Shown here piece by piece: positions 41,667 through 50,996 of a DNA stretch of 64,000 nucleotides (position 1 is its first letter; the number at the start of each line of letters is the position of its first letter). The translations under genes were made by a program, and so were the position numbers. Source of the stretch: Desulfosporosinus sp. (GTDB lineage Bacteria; Bacillota; Desulfitobacteriia; Desulfitobacteriales; Desulfitobacteriaceae); the NCBI GenBank assembly GCA_003513495.1, contig DOPM01000038.1, positions 90,164 through 154,163 of the forward strand. The letters are read 5' to 3'. The notes beneath the pieces were generated by a model that was given only the letters and a program-made list of their open reading frames with translations, searched no databases and was not told the origin of the DNA.

Positions 41667-44489
41667 TTAAAATAATTTACCATTGAGGTACTTTTGGATC
41701 AACCCTTGAACCCCATTGATATCAATTGGTTTTGTTAGATAATCATCCATCCCAGAGTCTAAGCATTTTTCTCTGTCACCTTTAAGAGCATATGCTGTCA
41801 TTGCAATAATTGGCGTGTGACATAGTAACTCTTTCTCTTTCAAGCGAATGATAGCCGTCGCTGAGTATCCATCTAAAAAGGGCATATTAATATCCATTAA
41901 AATCAAGTCAAATCTTCCTTTTTCAAAAGCCGAAACTGCTTCTTTTCCGTTCTCTACTGAAGTAACCTCCAAGCCAATCTTTTCTAAAATGATCCTTATC
42001 ATCTTCCTGTTAATTAGATCATCTTCAGCAACTAACACCTTTTTCCGTTTTGAGTTTCTATCCTGAATCTCATTTTTTGAAGAGGATGACTCCATTAGGG
42101 AGGATTTCATGTCTTTTTCTTGATGTCCAAAGACTGCTGAAAAATAGAAGCTGCTTCCTACCCCTTCTTGACTATCCGCTCCAATCTCGCCACCCATCAT
42201 TTCAACTAAATTCTTGGAAATAACTAAACCTAGCCCAGTTCCTCCAAATTGTCTAGTAATGGAGCCATCTATCTGGCTAAACCGTTGAAATAGTTGGCTG
42301 ATTTTATCCCTAGATATGCCAATTCCAGTATCTTTTACAATAAACAGCAACTTGATATTATGTTCATCATGATGCTCAACCTGAACCGTAAGAAGTATCT
42401 CCCCTTGCGCTGTAAACTTGATTCCGTTTCCAAGCAAATTAGACAATACTTGTCTCAGTCTGACAGAGTCACCAATGATGATTTTAGGGATTCTCGGATC
42501 TAAAACAAGTCTTATGAGTAACCCTTTTTGCTTTGCGCCTATTTGGAATAATTCGATTACTTCTATTAGTAACATTTTCGGGTCGAAGGGCAATTTTGCT
42601 AAATCTATCTTACCAGCTTCAATTTTTGAATAGTCTAAAATATCATTAAGTACTCTCAAGAGTGCTTCGGAGGATGACTTTACAATCGATAAATAGTCTC
42701 TTTGCTCTGCTCTCAAATCAGTCATTAGGGTTAGATCCGTCATCCCGATGATACCATTCATAGGGGTTCTTATCTCATGGGACATGTTGGCGAGGAATTG
42801 ACTTTTCGCTGCATTTGCTGCTTCAGCTTGTTCTTTGGCCCAAAGAATTTCTTCCTCTGCTTTTTTCCGCTCGGTGATATCCTGAATTGTGCCAATAAGT
42901 CGGACTGCATTTAGTTGATCATCGAATTCGAGTTCTCCAAGTTCATGAACCCATCGTTCCTTACCATCCTTGACACGAATTATTTTATACTGATAATCGA
43001 ATCGCCCTTTTTCGGTTATAACTTGATAATGATAGTCCATAAGTTTCGTACGCCAATCTGGATGAACAATCTCAAGCCAGCCATCTACAGTCCGCGGATA
43101 TGTATCATCGATATCAAAGATATTATCAAGTTCCGACGTTCCTACCCAGCTTTGAGTTTTCAAATCAGTCCCATAGCATCCAATATGTGCCGCTTTTTGT
43201 GATCTGCTTAATAAACGTTCTCTTTCCTTTAAGGCTGCCTCAGCTCGTTTTTGTTCGGTAATGTTCAGGACAAAGCAAGTTATGCCTATTACTTTATGGT
43301 CTTTAGAGTATATAGGGGACCAATAGTCTTGCCAAAATGTACGTGAGTACTTTTCATCGCCGTATTCCTCAATAAGTGTAAAACTCTCCCCTTTTAAAAC
43401 CCTGTCAAAATTAGCTTTGGCTTTGTGATAATCTTCATGATCCCCAATTACATCGAGCATGTTCAGTCCAATCTTAATATCTTTTCCCCATATTTTGAAC
43501 ATTGTCTCTTTATGAAGCGTATTAAAAGCAAGGTAGCAATAATTAACGTCTAAAGCAAAGACAATAACCTCGGGAGAGCTTTCTAAAATTGATGTAAGCA
43601 AGGTGTTGGATTTATCAAGGATATTATTTAAAATTACGATTTCATCTTTTGCCCTTTGGCGTTCACTAATTTCTTCTTCGAGTTCACAATTACTTTCTTC
43701 AAGTTGTATGGTTCTTTCTAACACTCTCTTTTCCAGGTCCTTGTTTAACTGAAGAACTGTTTCTTCTATTTTTTGACGTTCAGCAATTTCCTCTTCGAGA
43801 ACAGCATTAATTTCTTCGAGTTCACAATTACTCTCCTCAAGTTGTATAGTTCTTTCTACTACTTTTTTTTCTAGTTTGCTATTCAGATGTTTGATTTCTA
43901 GCTCATAAATTTTTCTTTGTTTAATCTCCTGAGTTAGCGTTATATTCTTTAGTGCATACTTTGAAAGTTGTTGGGCATTTAAAAATAAAAATTGACATAT
44001 ATTCTCAAATTGCAAATTGGACATGCGTTTAATCTTCATTAATTCGTTTCTATAGACATTACGATCTAATCCAATCACATCAGCATAGGGTAATAAATCA
44101 TCAAGGTTACACTCTTCATCAAGAACTTGCCCAACTAACCAGTTAGCAATCCGCTTGCCTTCGACAATTATACCTGCCCCGCCTATAATCAGGCCTCCAC
44201 TTGAGCAACGTTGAATACTGGGCCCCTCACTTTGGGGATTTCCTATTATGCAATTTGATTCGATGCAATTTCTGAGACCAATTTCAGTTTTTCTAATTTC
44301 GTTACAAAAACTGCTATATCCACTTGGTTTCGTAATCGGTGTCCCATCCGGGTCTGTGATTATTGAAGCGACACCAGTAGCTGCGGAAAATAAATCCTGG
44401 AGATTTTGAATATCATCTAACTCAATAATATCCCGAAACTCGTAATTCGAAATGCCTATATTATCCATGAAAGTGTGCTCTCTATCCAT
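41667..44489 (-). CDS. Hybrid histidine kinase with PocR sensor domain
   Basis: A 940-residue soluble kinase. The N-terminal PocR domain (about 15-185) has the conserved cysteines (FCNEIR, NCIESNC, CSSGG) found in PocR sensors of small hydrocarbon-type ligands. Then a coiled coil with two near-identical blocks of ERTIQLEESNCELEE, two PAS domains, HisKA (SHEIRTP), ATPase (GGTGLGLVI) and a receiver (MDINMPFLDG). The ATG at 44489 has AGGAG seven bases upstream; a longer reading to 44561 lacks one. Confidence 0.88.
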   Translation of the reverse strand: MDREHTFMDNIGISNYEFRDIIELDDIQNLQDLFSAATGVASIITDPDGTPITKPSGYSSFCNEIRKTEIGLRNCIESNCIIGNPQSEGPSIQRCSSGGLIIGGAGIIVEGKRIANWLVGQVLDEECNLDDLLPYADVIGLDRNVYRNELMKIKRMSNLQFENICQFLFLNAQQLSKYALKNITLTQEIKQRKIYELEIKHLNSKLEKKVVERTIQLEESNCELEEINAVLEEEIAERQKIEETVLQLNKDLEKRVLERTIQLEESNCELEEEISERQRAKDEIVILNNILDKSNTLLTSILESSPEVIVFALDVNYCYLAFNTLHKETMFKIWGKDIKIGLNMLDVIGDHEDYHKAKANFDRVLKGESFTLIEEYGDEKYSRTFWQDYWSPIYSKDHKVIGITCFVLNITEQKRAEAALKERERLLSRSQKAAHIGCYGTDLKTQSWVGTSELDNIFDIDDTYPRTVDGWLEIVHPDWRTKLMDYHYQVITEKGRFDYQYKIIRVKDGKERWVHELGELEFDDQLNAVRLIGTIQDITERKKAEEEILWAKEQAEAANAAKSQFLANMSHEIRTPMNGIIGMTDLTLMTDLRAEQRDYLSIVKSSSEALLRVLNDILDYSKIEAGKIDLAKLPFDPKMLLIEVIELFQIGAKQKGLLIRLVLDPRIPKIIIGDSVRLRQVLSNLLGNGIKFTAQGEILLTVQVEHHDEHNIKLLFIVKDTGIGISRDKISQLFQRFSQIDGSITRQFGGTGLGLVISKNLVEMMGGEIGADSQEGVGSSFYFSAVFGHQEKDMKSSLMESSSSKNEIQDRNSKRKKVLVAEDDLINRKMIRIILEKIGLEVTSVENGKEAVSAFEKGRFDLILMDINMPFLDGYSATAIIRLKEKELLCHTPIIAMTAYALKGDREKCLDSGMDDYLTKPIDINGVQGLIQKYLNGKLF

Positions 44490-44735
44490 GCGATTACTCC
44501 TAACCCTTTGAACAAAATTAACATATTTTGAACTGACTTCACATCTTCCTAATATTTTCAAATTCGTCAGATTTTTTAATATTCCTTCCTTTGTGGTAAG
44601 TTGAATTTTTTTACCTTTTCGGGGTTACCCAGCAAATACAAATATTAATAACATCCATTGAAGGTAAAGCATGCATCGAGCAGAAAATATTTTTTGTTTG
44701 AGGCAGAAAGACTTTGAATATGAGCTAACGAAGAA

Positions 44736-44760
44736 AATCCCGCTCATGATGGGCGGGATT
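44736..44760 (-). terminator. Terminator of soluble MCP gene
   Basis: AATCCCGC (44736-44743) pairs with GCGGGATT (44753-44760); read leftward it is followed by TTCTTCG, about 90 bp after the MCP stop. Confidence 0.65.
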
Positions 44761-44850
44761 ATATGTTTCTGCTTCTATACATTGATTGTACCTAAAATAG
44801 ACCACGTAAGAATTAGCAAATATCATGGCTCATCGTATATTGGCGTCTGT

Positions 44851-45660
44851 TTAGTGTTGCCCCATTATTACCAGTTGCTTGGCCATACTTTCTATCCTCA
44901 CCAAACTATTGGCAATTTCCGTTATATCATTAGCATGATTTTCGGTTGCCTCTGTCAGTTGCTTGATAGCCTCGATCAGTAGCCCCACTGACGACTGAAC
45001 CTCCTGCACATTAGTTTCGATCGCTTGAGTAGAGGTATCTGTATCAATGGCAAGCTTCCTGACTTCCTCCGAAACAATAGCAAACCCCCTGCCATGCTCA
45101 CCTGCCCGGGATGCTTCAATGGCTGCATTAATCCCTAATATGTTACTCTGTTTAGAAATTTTTTTAATTTGCTGAGTTAATTCATTAGTTCTTCGCATCT
45201 CGGTGCTTACCTGTTCAGTCTCAGTATCCATATTTCGAAGAGTTGCTGCCAGCTCTTCAGTCGATGCTGACAAACTGTGAGCTGAGGAAGAAATCGTAAC
45301 CACAGATTCAAGGATTTCCTGACCGGTTGCGAGAAGACTATCATAGTGTTCAAGAGAACTAGCAATAGCAAGACACCCAGTGATCTTTGACTCTTCGAAG
45401 ATGGGTAGGGCAATACCAATAAAAGGAACACCAAAAAGTTCCTTTGATACACTTCTTACGACTCGTTTTCCACTCGTAAGGGCTTCCAACACATTTGAAC
45501 CTGGCGTAGGTGGGTTCCCAATCTTAGCTTTGGTATCAATGGTCTTTCCGGGGTAATAAGCAACAATTTTCTCCGTATCGAATAGTGTTACAGCAACGTC
45601 CTCATTGAAAAACTGCTGAACCTCGCCAGCGATCATCTGGTAAGCCGCAAATCTTTTCAC
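44851..45660 (-). CDS. Soluble methyl-accepting chemotaxis-like protein
   Basis: A 269-residue cytoplasmic receptor without membrane segments. The N-terminal 120 residues form a PAS/Cache-like sensor (FNEDVAVTLFDTEKIVAYYPG). The C-terminal part is a short MCP signalling hairpin with the tip ILGINAAIEASRAGEHGRGF. The start is GTG at 45660 behind GGAGGA. It may join the array encoded by the neighbouring che operon. Confidence 0.85.
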   Translation of the reverse strand: MKRFAAYQMIAGEVQQFFNEDVAVTLFDTEKIVAYYPGKTIDTKAKIGNPPTPGSNVLEALTSGKRVVRSVSKELFGVPFIGIALPIFEESKITGCLAIASSLEHYDSLLATGQEILESVVTISSSAHSLSASTEELAATLRNMDTETEQVSTEMRRTNELTQQIKKISKQSNILGINAAIEASRAGEHGRGFAIVSEEVRKLAIDTDTSTQAIETNVQEVQSSVGLLIEAIKQLTEATENHANDITEIANSLVRIESMAKQLVIMGQH

Positions 45661-45930
45661 TTAGTTTCCTCCGTCTATTAGAAATATAGTATTAAAGCAA
45701 AAGCTACAAGCACCCATATCAACTTTGATCTATAATTTTAACAAGCCCACTATCGTCCACCAATAGAACAAAGGTCCTTAAAAAGGGGATAGCTTTGGTC
45801 TATAATTTCATACCTAGGAAATCTAAATTTGTTTAGTATGTTCATTATTTTATCATTAACCTTAACAATAGTACATATTAATACAAAATAACTCTAAATC
45901 TACAATTATTTACTGTCGTTCTAACTCACG
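45661..45930. other. Intergenic region with direct repeats and possible promoters
   Basis: About 270 bp between the divergent MCP and peptidase genes. CTTTGATCTATAATTT (45723-45738) and CTTTGGTCTATAATTT (45793-45808) are near-identical direct repeats exactly 70 bp apart, each holding a TATAAT. They could be tandem promoters or regulator sites for the rightward peptidase gene. Confidence 0.5.
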
Positions 45931-45956
45931 CCCCTTGCATATGCTAGTGCAAGGGG
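45931..45956 (+). promoter_or_regulatory. Hairpin sequestering the ribosome binding site
   Basis: CCCCTTGCA (45931-45939) is perfectly complementary to TGCAAGGGG (45948-45956), which contains the AAGGGGG ribosome binding site of the peptidase gene starting at 45965. In RNA this 9-bp stem would hide the site, suggesting translational control. Confidence 0.6.
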
Positions 45957-45964
45957 GTGTGATA

Positions 45965-47245
45965 ATGCGGACGCTGAAACGTGGTTCCAGAGGCAACGAT
46001 GTTATGGAAATCCAGAGCCTCTTGAAAAAGATCGGCTATAGCCCTGGACTTATTGATGGAATTTTTGGCCTTCAGACAGAAAAAGCGATCGTACAGCTTC
46101 AAAGACACAATGGGCTAGTCGCCGATGGTATTATTGAGTCCAATACTCACAAAGTGTTAGAGCGATTTCTCCTAGGGTATGAGAACTATACCGTCAAATC
46201 AGGGGATACCATCTTTAAAATTGCCCAAAAGTATTCAATTAATCTCGAATTGTTACTTACCGCAAACTTTGGAACTAATCCCTTGGCTCTTCAAGTTGGA
46301 CAGGTGATCAAAGTCCCCTATGCTTTCGATGTTGTAGATACTAATATTAACTATACATATGAAATCATGGAGAGAGATATTGAGGGCTTAAAGAGTCGAT
46401 ATCCTTTTATCGAAGTTGGGGTGGCTGGTAAAAGTGTGCTTGGGAAAAACTTATACACCCTCAAATTAGGGAACGGGCCTGTGAAAGTCTTCTATAACAG
46501 TGTTCATCATGGCTTAGAATGGATAACATCGCCCTTAGTTATGAAATTTGTCGAGAATTTTGCTAAGGCTTACGCTACTGAACGCCCATTGCGCATGTAT
46601 AATCTAAATGATATCTGGCTGAATACTACGATATATATTATGCCTATGGTTAATCCTGATGGAGTGGATTTAGTTCTCCAAGGATTGCAACAGACTAATC
46701 CCTTTTATGACGAACTGATTGCTTGGAATGATGGCCGAATGAACTTCGGAGAAGTTTGGCAGGCCAACATAAGGGGAGTCGATTTAAACCACAACTACGA
46801 TGCCTCGTGGCAACTTTCTAAACAAGCTGAGCCGGCTTATGGCGTGAATGGTCCGGGGCCTACCAGGTATTCCGGCGAATATCCGGAGTCTGAACCCGAG
46901 TCAAAGGCTGTGGCAGACTTCACTAGACACCATGACTTTAAATTAGTACTTGCTTTCCATAGTCAAGGTGAAGAAATCTACTGGACCTATCAGGATAAGA
47001 CTCCATCTCAAGCTCGACGCATTGGCGACGTTTTCTCCCAGTTAAGCGGGTATTCTTTGTCGGAAACGACTGGGATTGCCTCCTTCGCTGGTTACAAAGA
47101 TTGGTTTATCGACAAGTACTGTCGCCCCGGTTACACAATCGAAGTAGGTCTGGGAAAAAATCCACTTCCAATATCTCAGTTCAGCAAAATCTATCAAGAT
47201 AATGAAGGGGTTTTGCTAGCTGCCCCTATTCAAGCACGCTCCTAA
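45965..47245 (+). CDS. M14 zinc peptidase with PG-binding and LysM modules
   Basis: A 426-residue wall-lytic enzyme. Order: PG_binding_1 (about 1-65, ending in GLVADGIIE), LysM (about 73-118, YTVKSGDTIFKIAQKY), then an M14 carboxypeptidase domain. Zinc ligands are His-Glu in HHGLEW and His in AFHSQGEE; the catalytic Glu lies near YTIEVGLG. It matches gamma-D-glutamyl-diaminopimelate peptidases of Bacillales, some acting on spore peptidoglycan. No signal peptide is seen, consistent with action in a sporulating cell. The ATG at 45965 follows AAGGGGG. Confidence 0.9.
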   Translation: MRTLKRGSRGNDVMEIQSLLKKIGYSPGLIDGIFGLQTEKAIVQLQRHNGLVADGIIESNTHKVLERFLLGYENYTVKSGDTIFKIAQKYSINLELLLTANFGTNPLALQVGQVIKVPYAFDVVDTNINYTYEIMERDIEGLKSRYPFIEVGVAGKSVLGKNLYTLKLGNGPVKVFYNSVHHGLEWITSPLVMKFVENFAKAYATERPLRMYNLNDIWLNTTIYIMPMVNPDGVDLVLQGLQQTNPFYDELIAWNDGRMNFGEVWQANIRGVDLNHNYDASWQLSKQAEPAYGVNGPGPTRYSGEYPESEPESKAVADFTRHHDFKLVLAFHSQGEEIYWTYQDKTPSQARRIGDVFSQLSGYSLSETTGIASFAGYKDWFIDKYCRPGYTIEVGLGKNPLPISQFSKIYQDNEGVLLAAPIQARS

Positions 47246-47499
47246 ATTAAAGATTTGTACCTTAATTAGTAAAATACCTCTCAAAGAGAAGCCAAGAAGC
47301 GAAATCCATCTTCCTGCCTTCTCATATAAGTGTCCTTCTTAAGTCTCAAAAAAGGAGCTGATATACTGTAATACTAGCCGAATAATTTGGTATGATATAA
47401 GAGACTATTGTCTTTAGTATCGTTCTTATTATTTTTCAAGTTCAGAAGTAACTACATAGCGAATTTTTCAATTGCAAACTATTTAAGGGGGACAATTTG

Positions 47500-48009
47500 A
47501 TGCCGAATTTCACCGAAATTAAGCCTGAGCTTTTTGAACAGAGTCCATTTAAATTAATAGGTAAGGATTGGATGCTTATTACTGCTCAAAAGGATAAAAA
47601 ATTGAATACAATGACAGCCTCTTGGGGTGGTTTTGGCGTAATGTGGGGGAAAAATGTTGCCTATATTGTACTTCGCCCACAACGTTATACTAAGGAGTTT
47701 ATAGATAGCTCTGACACATTTTCGCTATCCTTTCTAGATAACAGCTTTAAGACAACATTAACTTACCTTGGAACCAAATCTGGTAGGGATGAGGATAAAA
47801 TCACAAATTCCAAGTTAACTGTTCTCCATACCGAGGATATTCCGTATTTTGAAGAAGCAAATGTCGCCATTTTATGCAAGAAACTATATGCTCAAGACTA
47901 TAAACCCGAGTGTTTCGTTGCTCCTGAACTGATCGAAAAATGGTATCCAGAGGTTGACTATCATACTTTATATATTGCAGAAATTCAAAAAATCCTTATT
48001 AGAGAGTAG
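47500..48009 (+). CDS. Flavin reductase-like (FMN-binding) protein
   Basis: A 169-residue split-barrel flavoprotein of the flavin reductase-like family. Signature: MTASWGGFGVMWGKNVAYIVLRPQRYT, where the family binds FMN, then DTFSLSFLD. Typical in anaerobes; the electron partner is unknown. The ATG at 47500 is favoured by AAGGGG (47485-47490). It appears monocistronic. Confidence 0.82.
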   Translation: MPNFTEIKPELFEQSPFKLIGKDWMLITAQKDKKLNTMTASWGGFGVMWGKNVAYIVLRPQRYTKEFIDSSDTFSLSFLDNSFKTTLTYLGTKSGRDEDKITNSKLTVLHTEDIPYFEEANVAILCKKLYAQDYKPECFVAPELIEKWYPEVDYHTLYIAEIQKILIRE

Positions 48010-48102
48010 TTTAAAGATGCATCCTAAGATTCTTTTCAAGCAATTTCAGATATCGTTCAAGGAAAATAACGAATTTAGACATGTATGGAACTAAAATATA
48101 GT

Positions 48103-48130
48103 AAACCCGCTAAACATTCTTAGCGGGTTT
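48103..48130. terminator. Bidirectional terminator
   Basis: AAACCCGCTAA (48103-48113) and TTAGCGGGTTT (48120-48130), perfect stem, T run to the right; between converging genes. Confidence 0.8.
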
Positions 48131-48133
48131 TTC

Positions 48134-49270
48134 TCATGATAAGGACCTCAAATTAACGTTATCTTCCACCACAACAACAATATTCCTGCCGCTCCCTTTT
48201 GCTTTGTACAGAGCCTTATCAACCCGATCCATCATCAAATGCTCATCATCCTGACTAGAGAACGATGTGACGCCAAAGCTACAGGTTAGCGCCATCCCGT
48301 TCCTCATTGACTCATTATAAATTGATTTTCTTAACCTTTCTGCGAGGGCAGAGGCCTCTTGACAATTTGTTTCAGGTAAAAGAATCACAAACTCCTCACC
48401 ACCCCAGCGAGCAAAGACATCTACTTCCCTAACTGATTGTTTTACAAGATTGGCTACTTTGATAAGAACCATATCTCCGAAAATATGTCCATTTTCATCG
48501 TTAAACTGCTTGAAGTGGTCTATATCAAACATAATGATGGAAAGAGAATTTCCATATCTTTTAGCTACTTCAATTTGACTCCTTAAGGACTCATTGAATT
48601 TCAGGCGGTTATAGGTATCAGTTAACGAGTCTTTCGTAGAAAGCTCTTTAAAATATTGTTTGTTAATATAATCCAGCCTCATATACTTTCCTAGACTATA
48701 GGAGGATAGGCTGCTAAAAAAGATTGCTAAGGATAAATATCCAAATGCCGAGCTAAACTCGTGTAGTGATGGCTCATATATAGTCAGGGTAATAATGAGA
48801 TAACCAATTAATGCAAAAAAAGAAAGGAATACTTTGTAGTGCAGTAAATTAGGTACTAAAAAGAAAATCCCTAAAACAATAACATTCATTGAAAAAGCTT
48901 GGATCAGAAAATTAGATTCCTCATATTTTATAATGATTATAAAGAAAAGAGCAATTGCTACTAGTTCATAAATAGTAATCTTTATAAAGGCAAATGATTT
49001 AAGAAAATAGTCTGGCTTAAAATAAAATAACATTGACATCCCTAAAAATATCAACCGGCATAATAAGATAATTACTAATACCATAAACTGGCTGTTTGAT
49101 GAGAAATCATAGAATATGTATAAAGAAAAAATAATTCCAAGAATGAGGGCAACGTTTCGGAGGTGGTTTTCGGAACGCTTCAAATATGACTCCTGAAATT
49201 CCTGTTCTAAGTCACGGTCTAAAAACATTCCGGTTAATTTAGAAATTGTACGGTTTGGAAAATCCAACAA
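48134..49270 (-). CDS. Membrane GGDEF protein, probable diguanylate cyclase
   Basis: A 378-residue protein. Six or so membrane segments occupy about 35-205, followed by a GGDEF domain (210-370) with an active GGEEF motif (RWGGEEFVILLP, near residue 300) and DIDHFKQFND. It should make cyclic di-GMP. The start is TTG at 49270 behind AAGGGGTG. With the HD-GYP protein at 24.3 kb it gives both synthesis and breakdown of the messenger in this window. Confidence 0.9.
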   Translation of the reverse strand: MLDFPNRTISKLTGMFLDRDLEQEFQESYLKRSENHLRNVALILGIIFSLYIFYDFSSNSQFMVLVIILLCRLIFLGMSMLFYFKPDYFLKSFAFIKITIYELVAIALFFIIIIKYEESNFLIQAFSMNVIVLGIFFLVPNLLHYKVFLSFFALIGYLIITLTIYEPSLHEFSSAFGYLSLAIFFSSLSSYSLGKYMRLDYINKQYFKELSTKDSLTDTYNRLKFNESLRSQIEVAKRYGNSLSIIMFDIDHFKQFNDENGHIFGDMVLIKVANLVKQSVREVDVFARWGGEEFVILLPETNCQEASALAERLRKSIYNESMRNGMALTCSFGVTSFSSQDDEHLMMDRVDKALYKAKGSGRNIVVVVEDNVNLRSLS

Positions 49271-49427
49271 AAAATAATCACCCCTTGATAATTATATTAC
49301 AATATGCAGTGTAGTTCTATGTTTATATTTTTTAAACAAACCCTCTAAGGCACTTATGTCCTTTAAATAGCCGCAGCACCCTTGCTGCGGCCTTCTACTG
49401 AGAGGTAGTTTAGCATTACAAAACCTG

Positions 49428-49730
49428 TCAATAAGAGGGACAATCATTGCCACGATAACAGTGCGTATGCTGAAGCGCTATCGCTGTTACACCTCTATGA
49501 CAATGCACATGCGAACCATCAGGCAAATAAAGGGCAGGACCCGTCATCCCAGAATAGTAATGAACATGCTCTCTGTCGCAGGTCGTGGTTCCCTGGTAAC
49601 AGTGAACATGAGTTCTTCCATATATAACTCCTAAACTAGTTGTTCCAGTCATCATATGAGTGTGTTGATTATCTACAGACGTTATAAAACAATATCCGTG
49701 CACATGGTTAGGACCCGTACTTGAATACAC
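49428..49730 (-). CDS. YmaF-family His-rich repeat protein
   Basis: A 100-residue protein built of six repeats of H(V/T)H followed by a Gly-Thr type turn: HVHGY, HTHMMTGTT, HVHCYQGTT, HVHYYSGMT, HVHCHRGVT, HTHCYRG. This matches the YmaF family of Firmicutes, function unknown. The regular HxH pairs and cysteines suggest metal binding. The GTG at 49730 has GGGAGG eight bases upstream; a GTG at 49739 is too close to it. Confidence 0.8.
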   Translation of the reverse strand: MYSSTGPNHVHGYCFITSVDNQHTHMMTGTTSLGVIYGRTHVHCYQGTTTCDREHVHYYSGMTGPALYLPDGSHVHCHRGVTAIALQHTHCYRGNDCPSY

Positions 49731-49850
49731 TTGACTCACCTCCCTGATATTCGATTAATAGTTAAAAAGCTCCAAAACCCTCGCTATACTATATGGTTAT
49801 TTATGGAATCTGTTCCAAGCCTTTTAAGCAACAGATTGTACAAAAAATAA

Positions 49851-49874
49851 AGTCCTGACCGCGTGGTCAAGACT
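49851..49874 (-). terminator. Terminator of radical SAM gene
   Basis: AGTCCTGACC (49851-49860) pairs with GGTCAAGACT (49865-49874) with one mismatch; read leftward it ends in TTTATTTTTT. Confidence 0.75.
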
Positions 49875-49932
49875 ACATGCTTAAAATATAAAAGTAATAC
49901 TTTCATGTCTACTTTCATAGTCCAGGCGTCCT

Positions 49933-50805
49933 CTAAAGATTTCGAGAATCTGCCTGCCTAAATCTATCTTCAGGAAGGGTTAAGAGGTGCTCGAGGGTCT
50001 CTAACATTTCAGGCTTCTCCTCAGGTATAGTTCCATTAACCCAAGCAAAATTCAAGTAATGGTCACTGAGCAGTTCAAAAGGACCTTCTGAGTTTTCAAT
50101 TAGGAGATGAGTTTCCTTTAGTGCTTCATGAGGGCTAAGTAATTGAAATTGTCCTCGCTGATAATCTTCATATAGAGGAGTACCTCGCCAAGGGACAAAC
50201 GTACGCAATCTAACAAAGTCTGGGGTAAAGGCATTTAGTACCCGGGCACTCTCTATAGCATGTTCTTGGGTGCGTTCACGTCCACCAACCCCAATGAGAA
50301 TATATTCGCTCAGTTCAATACCTGCTCCTCTCACCTTGAGACCTTGTTCAATCATTTCTGAGGATGTAAACCCTTTATTGATTCTTCGCAGAACCTCGTC
50401 ATCTCCGCTCTCCATTCCAGAGTGTATACGGGTTAAGCCTGCCTCCTTTAAACGAACAAGTTCCTGAGAAGTTTTTAACTTAAGATATTTAGCTGAACCA
50501 TAGACCGTCATACGTTCTAGGTGCGGAAACATTTCTTGAGCATAGTTTAGGATTTCTACCAGCTGATCTGTTTTCACTAAAATTGTGTTGCCATCAGGGA
50601 AAAAGATGGACTTAACTTTTTCGCCATAATAATTTCGAGCTGATCGAAGGTCCTCTTTAACCTCTGCTACGGCACGGATTCTAAACTTTGTCTTTCTATA
50701 CATACCACAAAACGTACAATTATTATGGGGACAGCCGATGGTTGCTTGAATTAGTAAACTATCTGCTTCACTAGGTGGACGATAGACAGTGCCTTCGTAA
50801 CGCAT
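49933..50805 (-). CDS. Radical SAM protein
   Basis: A 290-residue radical SAM enzyme. The cluster-binding cysteines are Cys25, Cys30 and Cys33 (GCPHNNCTFCGMY), a C-x4-C-x2-C variant seen in this subfamily. The barrel continues with FFPDGNTILV and the SAM-binding GMESGDDEVL. The family resembles the Elp3/HemN-like group in Clostridia with unknown substrate. The ATG at 50805 follows AGAGGAGA. No neighbour suggests a pathway. Confidence 0.85.
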   Translation of the reverse strand: MRYEGTVYRPPSEADSLLIQATIGCPHNNCTFCGMYRKTKFRIRAVAEVKEDLRSARNYYGEKVKSIFFPDGNTILVKTDQLVEILNYAQEMFPHLERMTVYGSAKYLKLKTSQELVRLKEAGLTRIHSGMESGDDEVLRRINKGFTSSEMIEQGLKVRGAGIELSEYILIGVGGRERTQEHAIESARVLNAFTPDFVRLRTFVPWRGTPLYEDYQRGQFQLLSPHEALKETHLLIENSEGPFELLSDHYLNFAWVNGTIPEEKPEMLETLEHLLTLPEDRFRQADSRNL

Positions 50806-50996
50806 TTTTCTAATCTCCTCTCTATGACAATGCACTAGATTCAGGACTTGGGAACTACCTCTTTCTTATTAAACGTATACTGAATAATCTCCTGCAATCC
50901 TATGGAAATGGCAGCCAAAAAAGTCCATAAACAAAAGGGTTTACCCCCCCTAGTGCAGAATAGTGCGATTATACCATTAAATACAGGAGGGGGATC

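Noticed and set aside
44671..44982. A rightward 103-codon frame over the end of the soluble MCP gene
   Set aside because: It is antisense to conserved MCP codons and spans a terminator; composition looks random.
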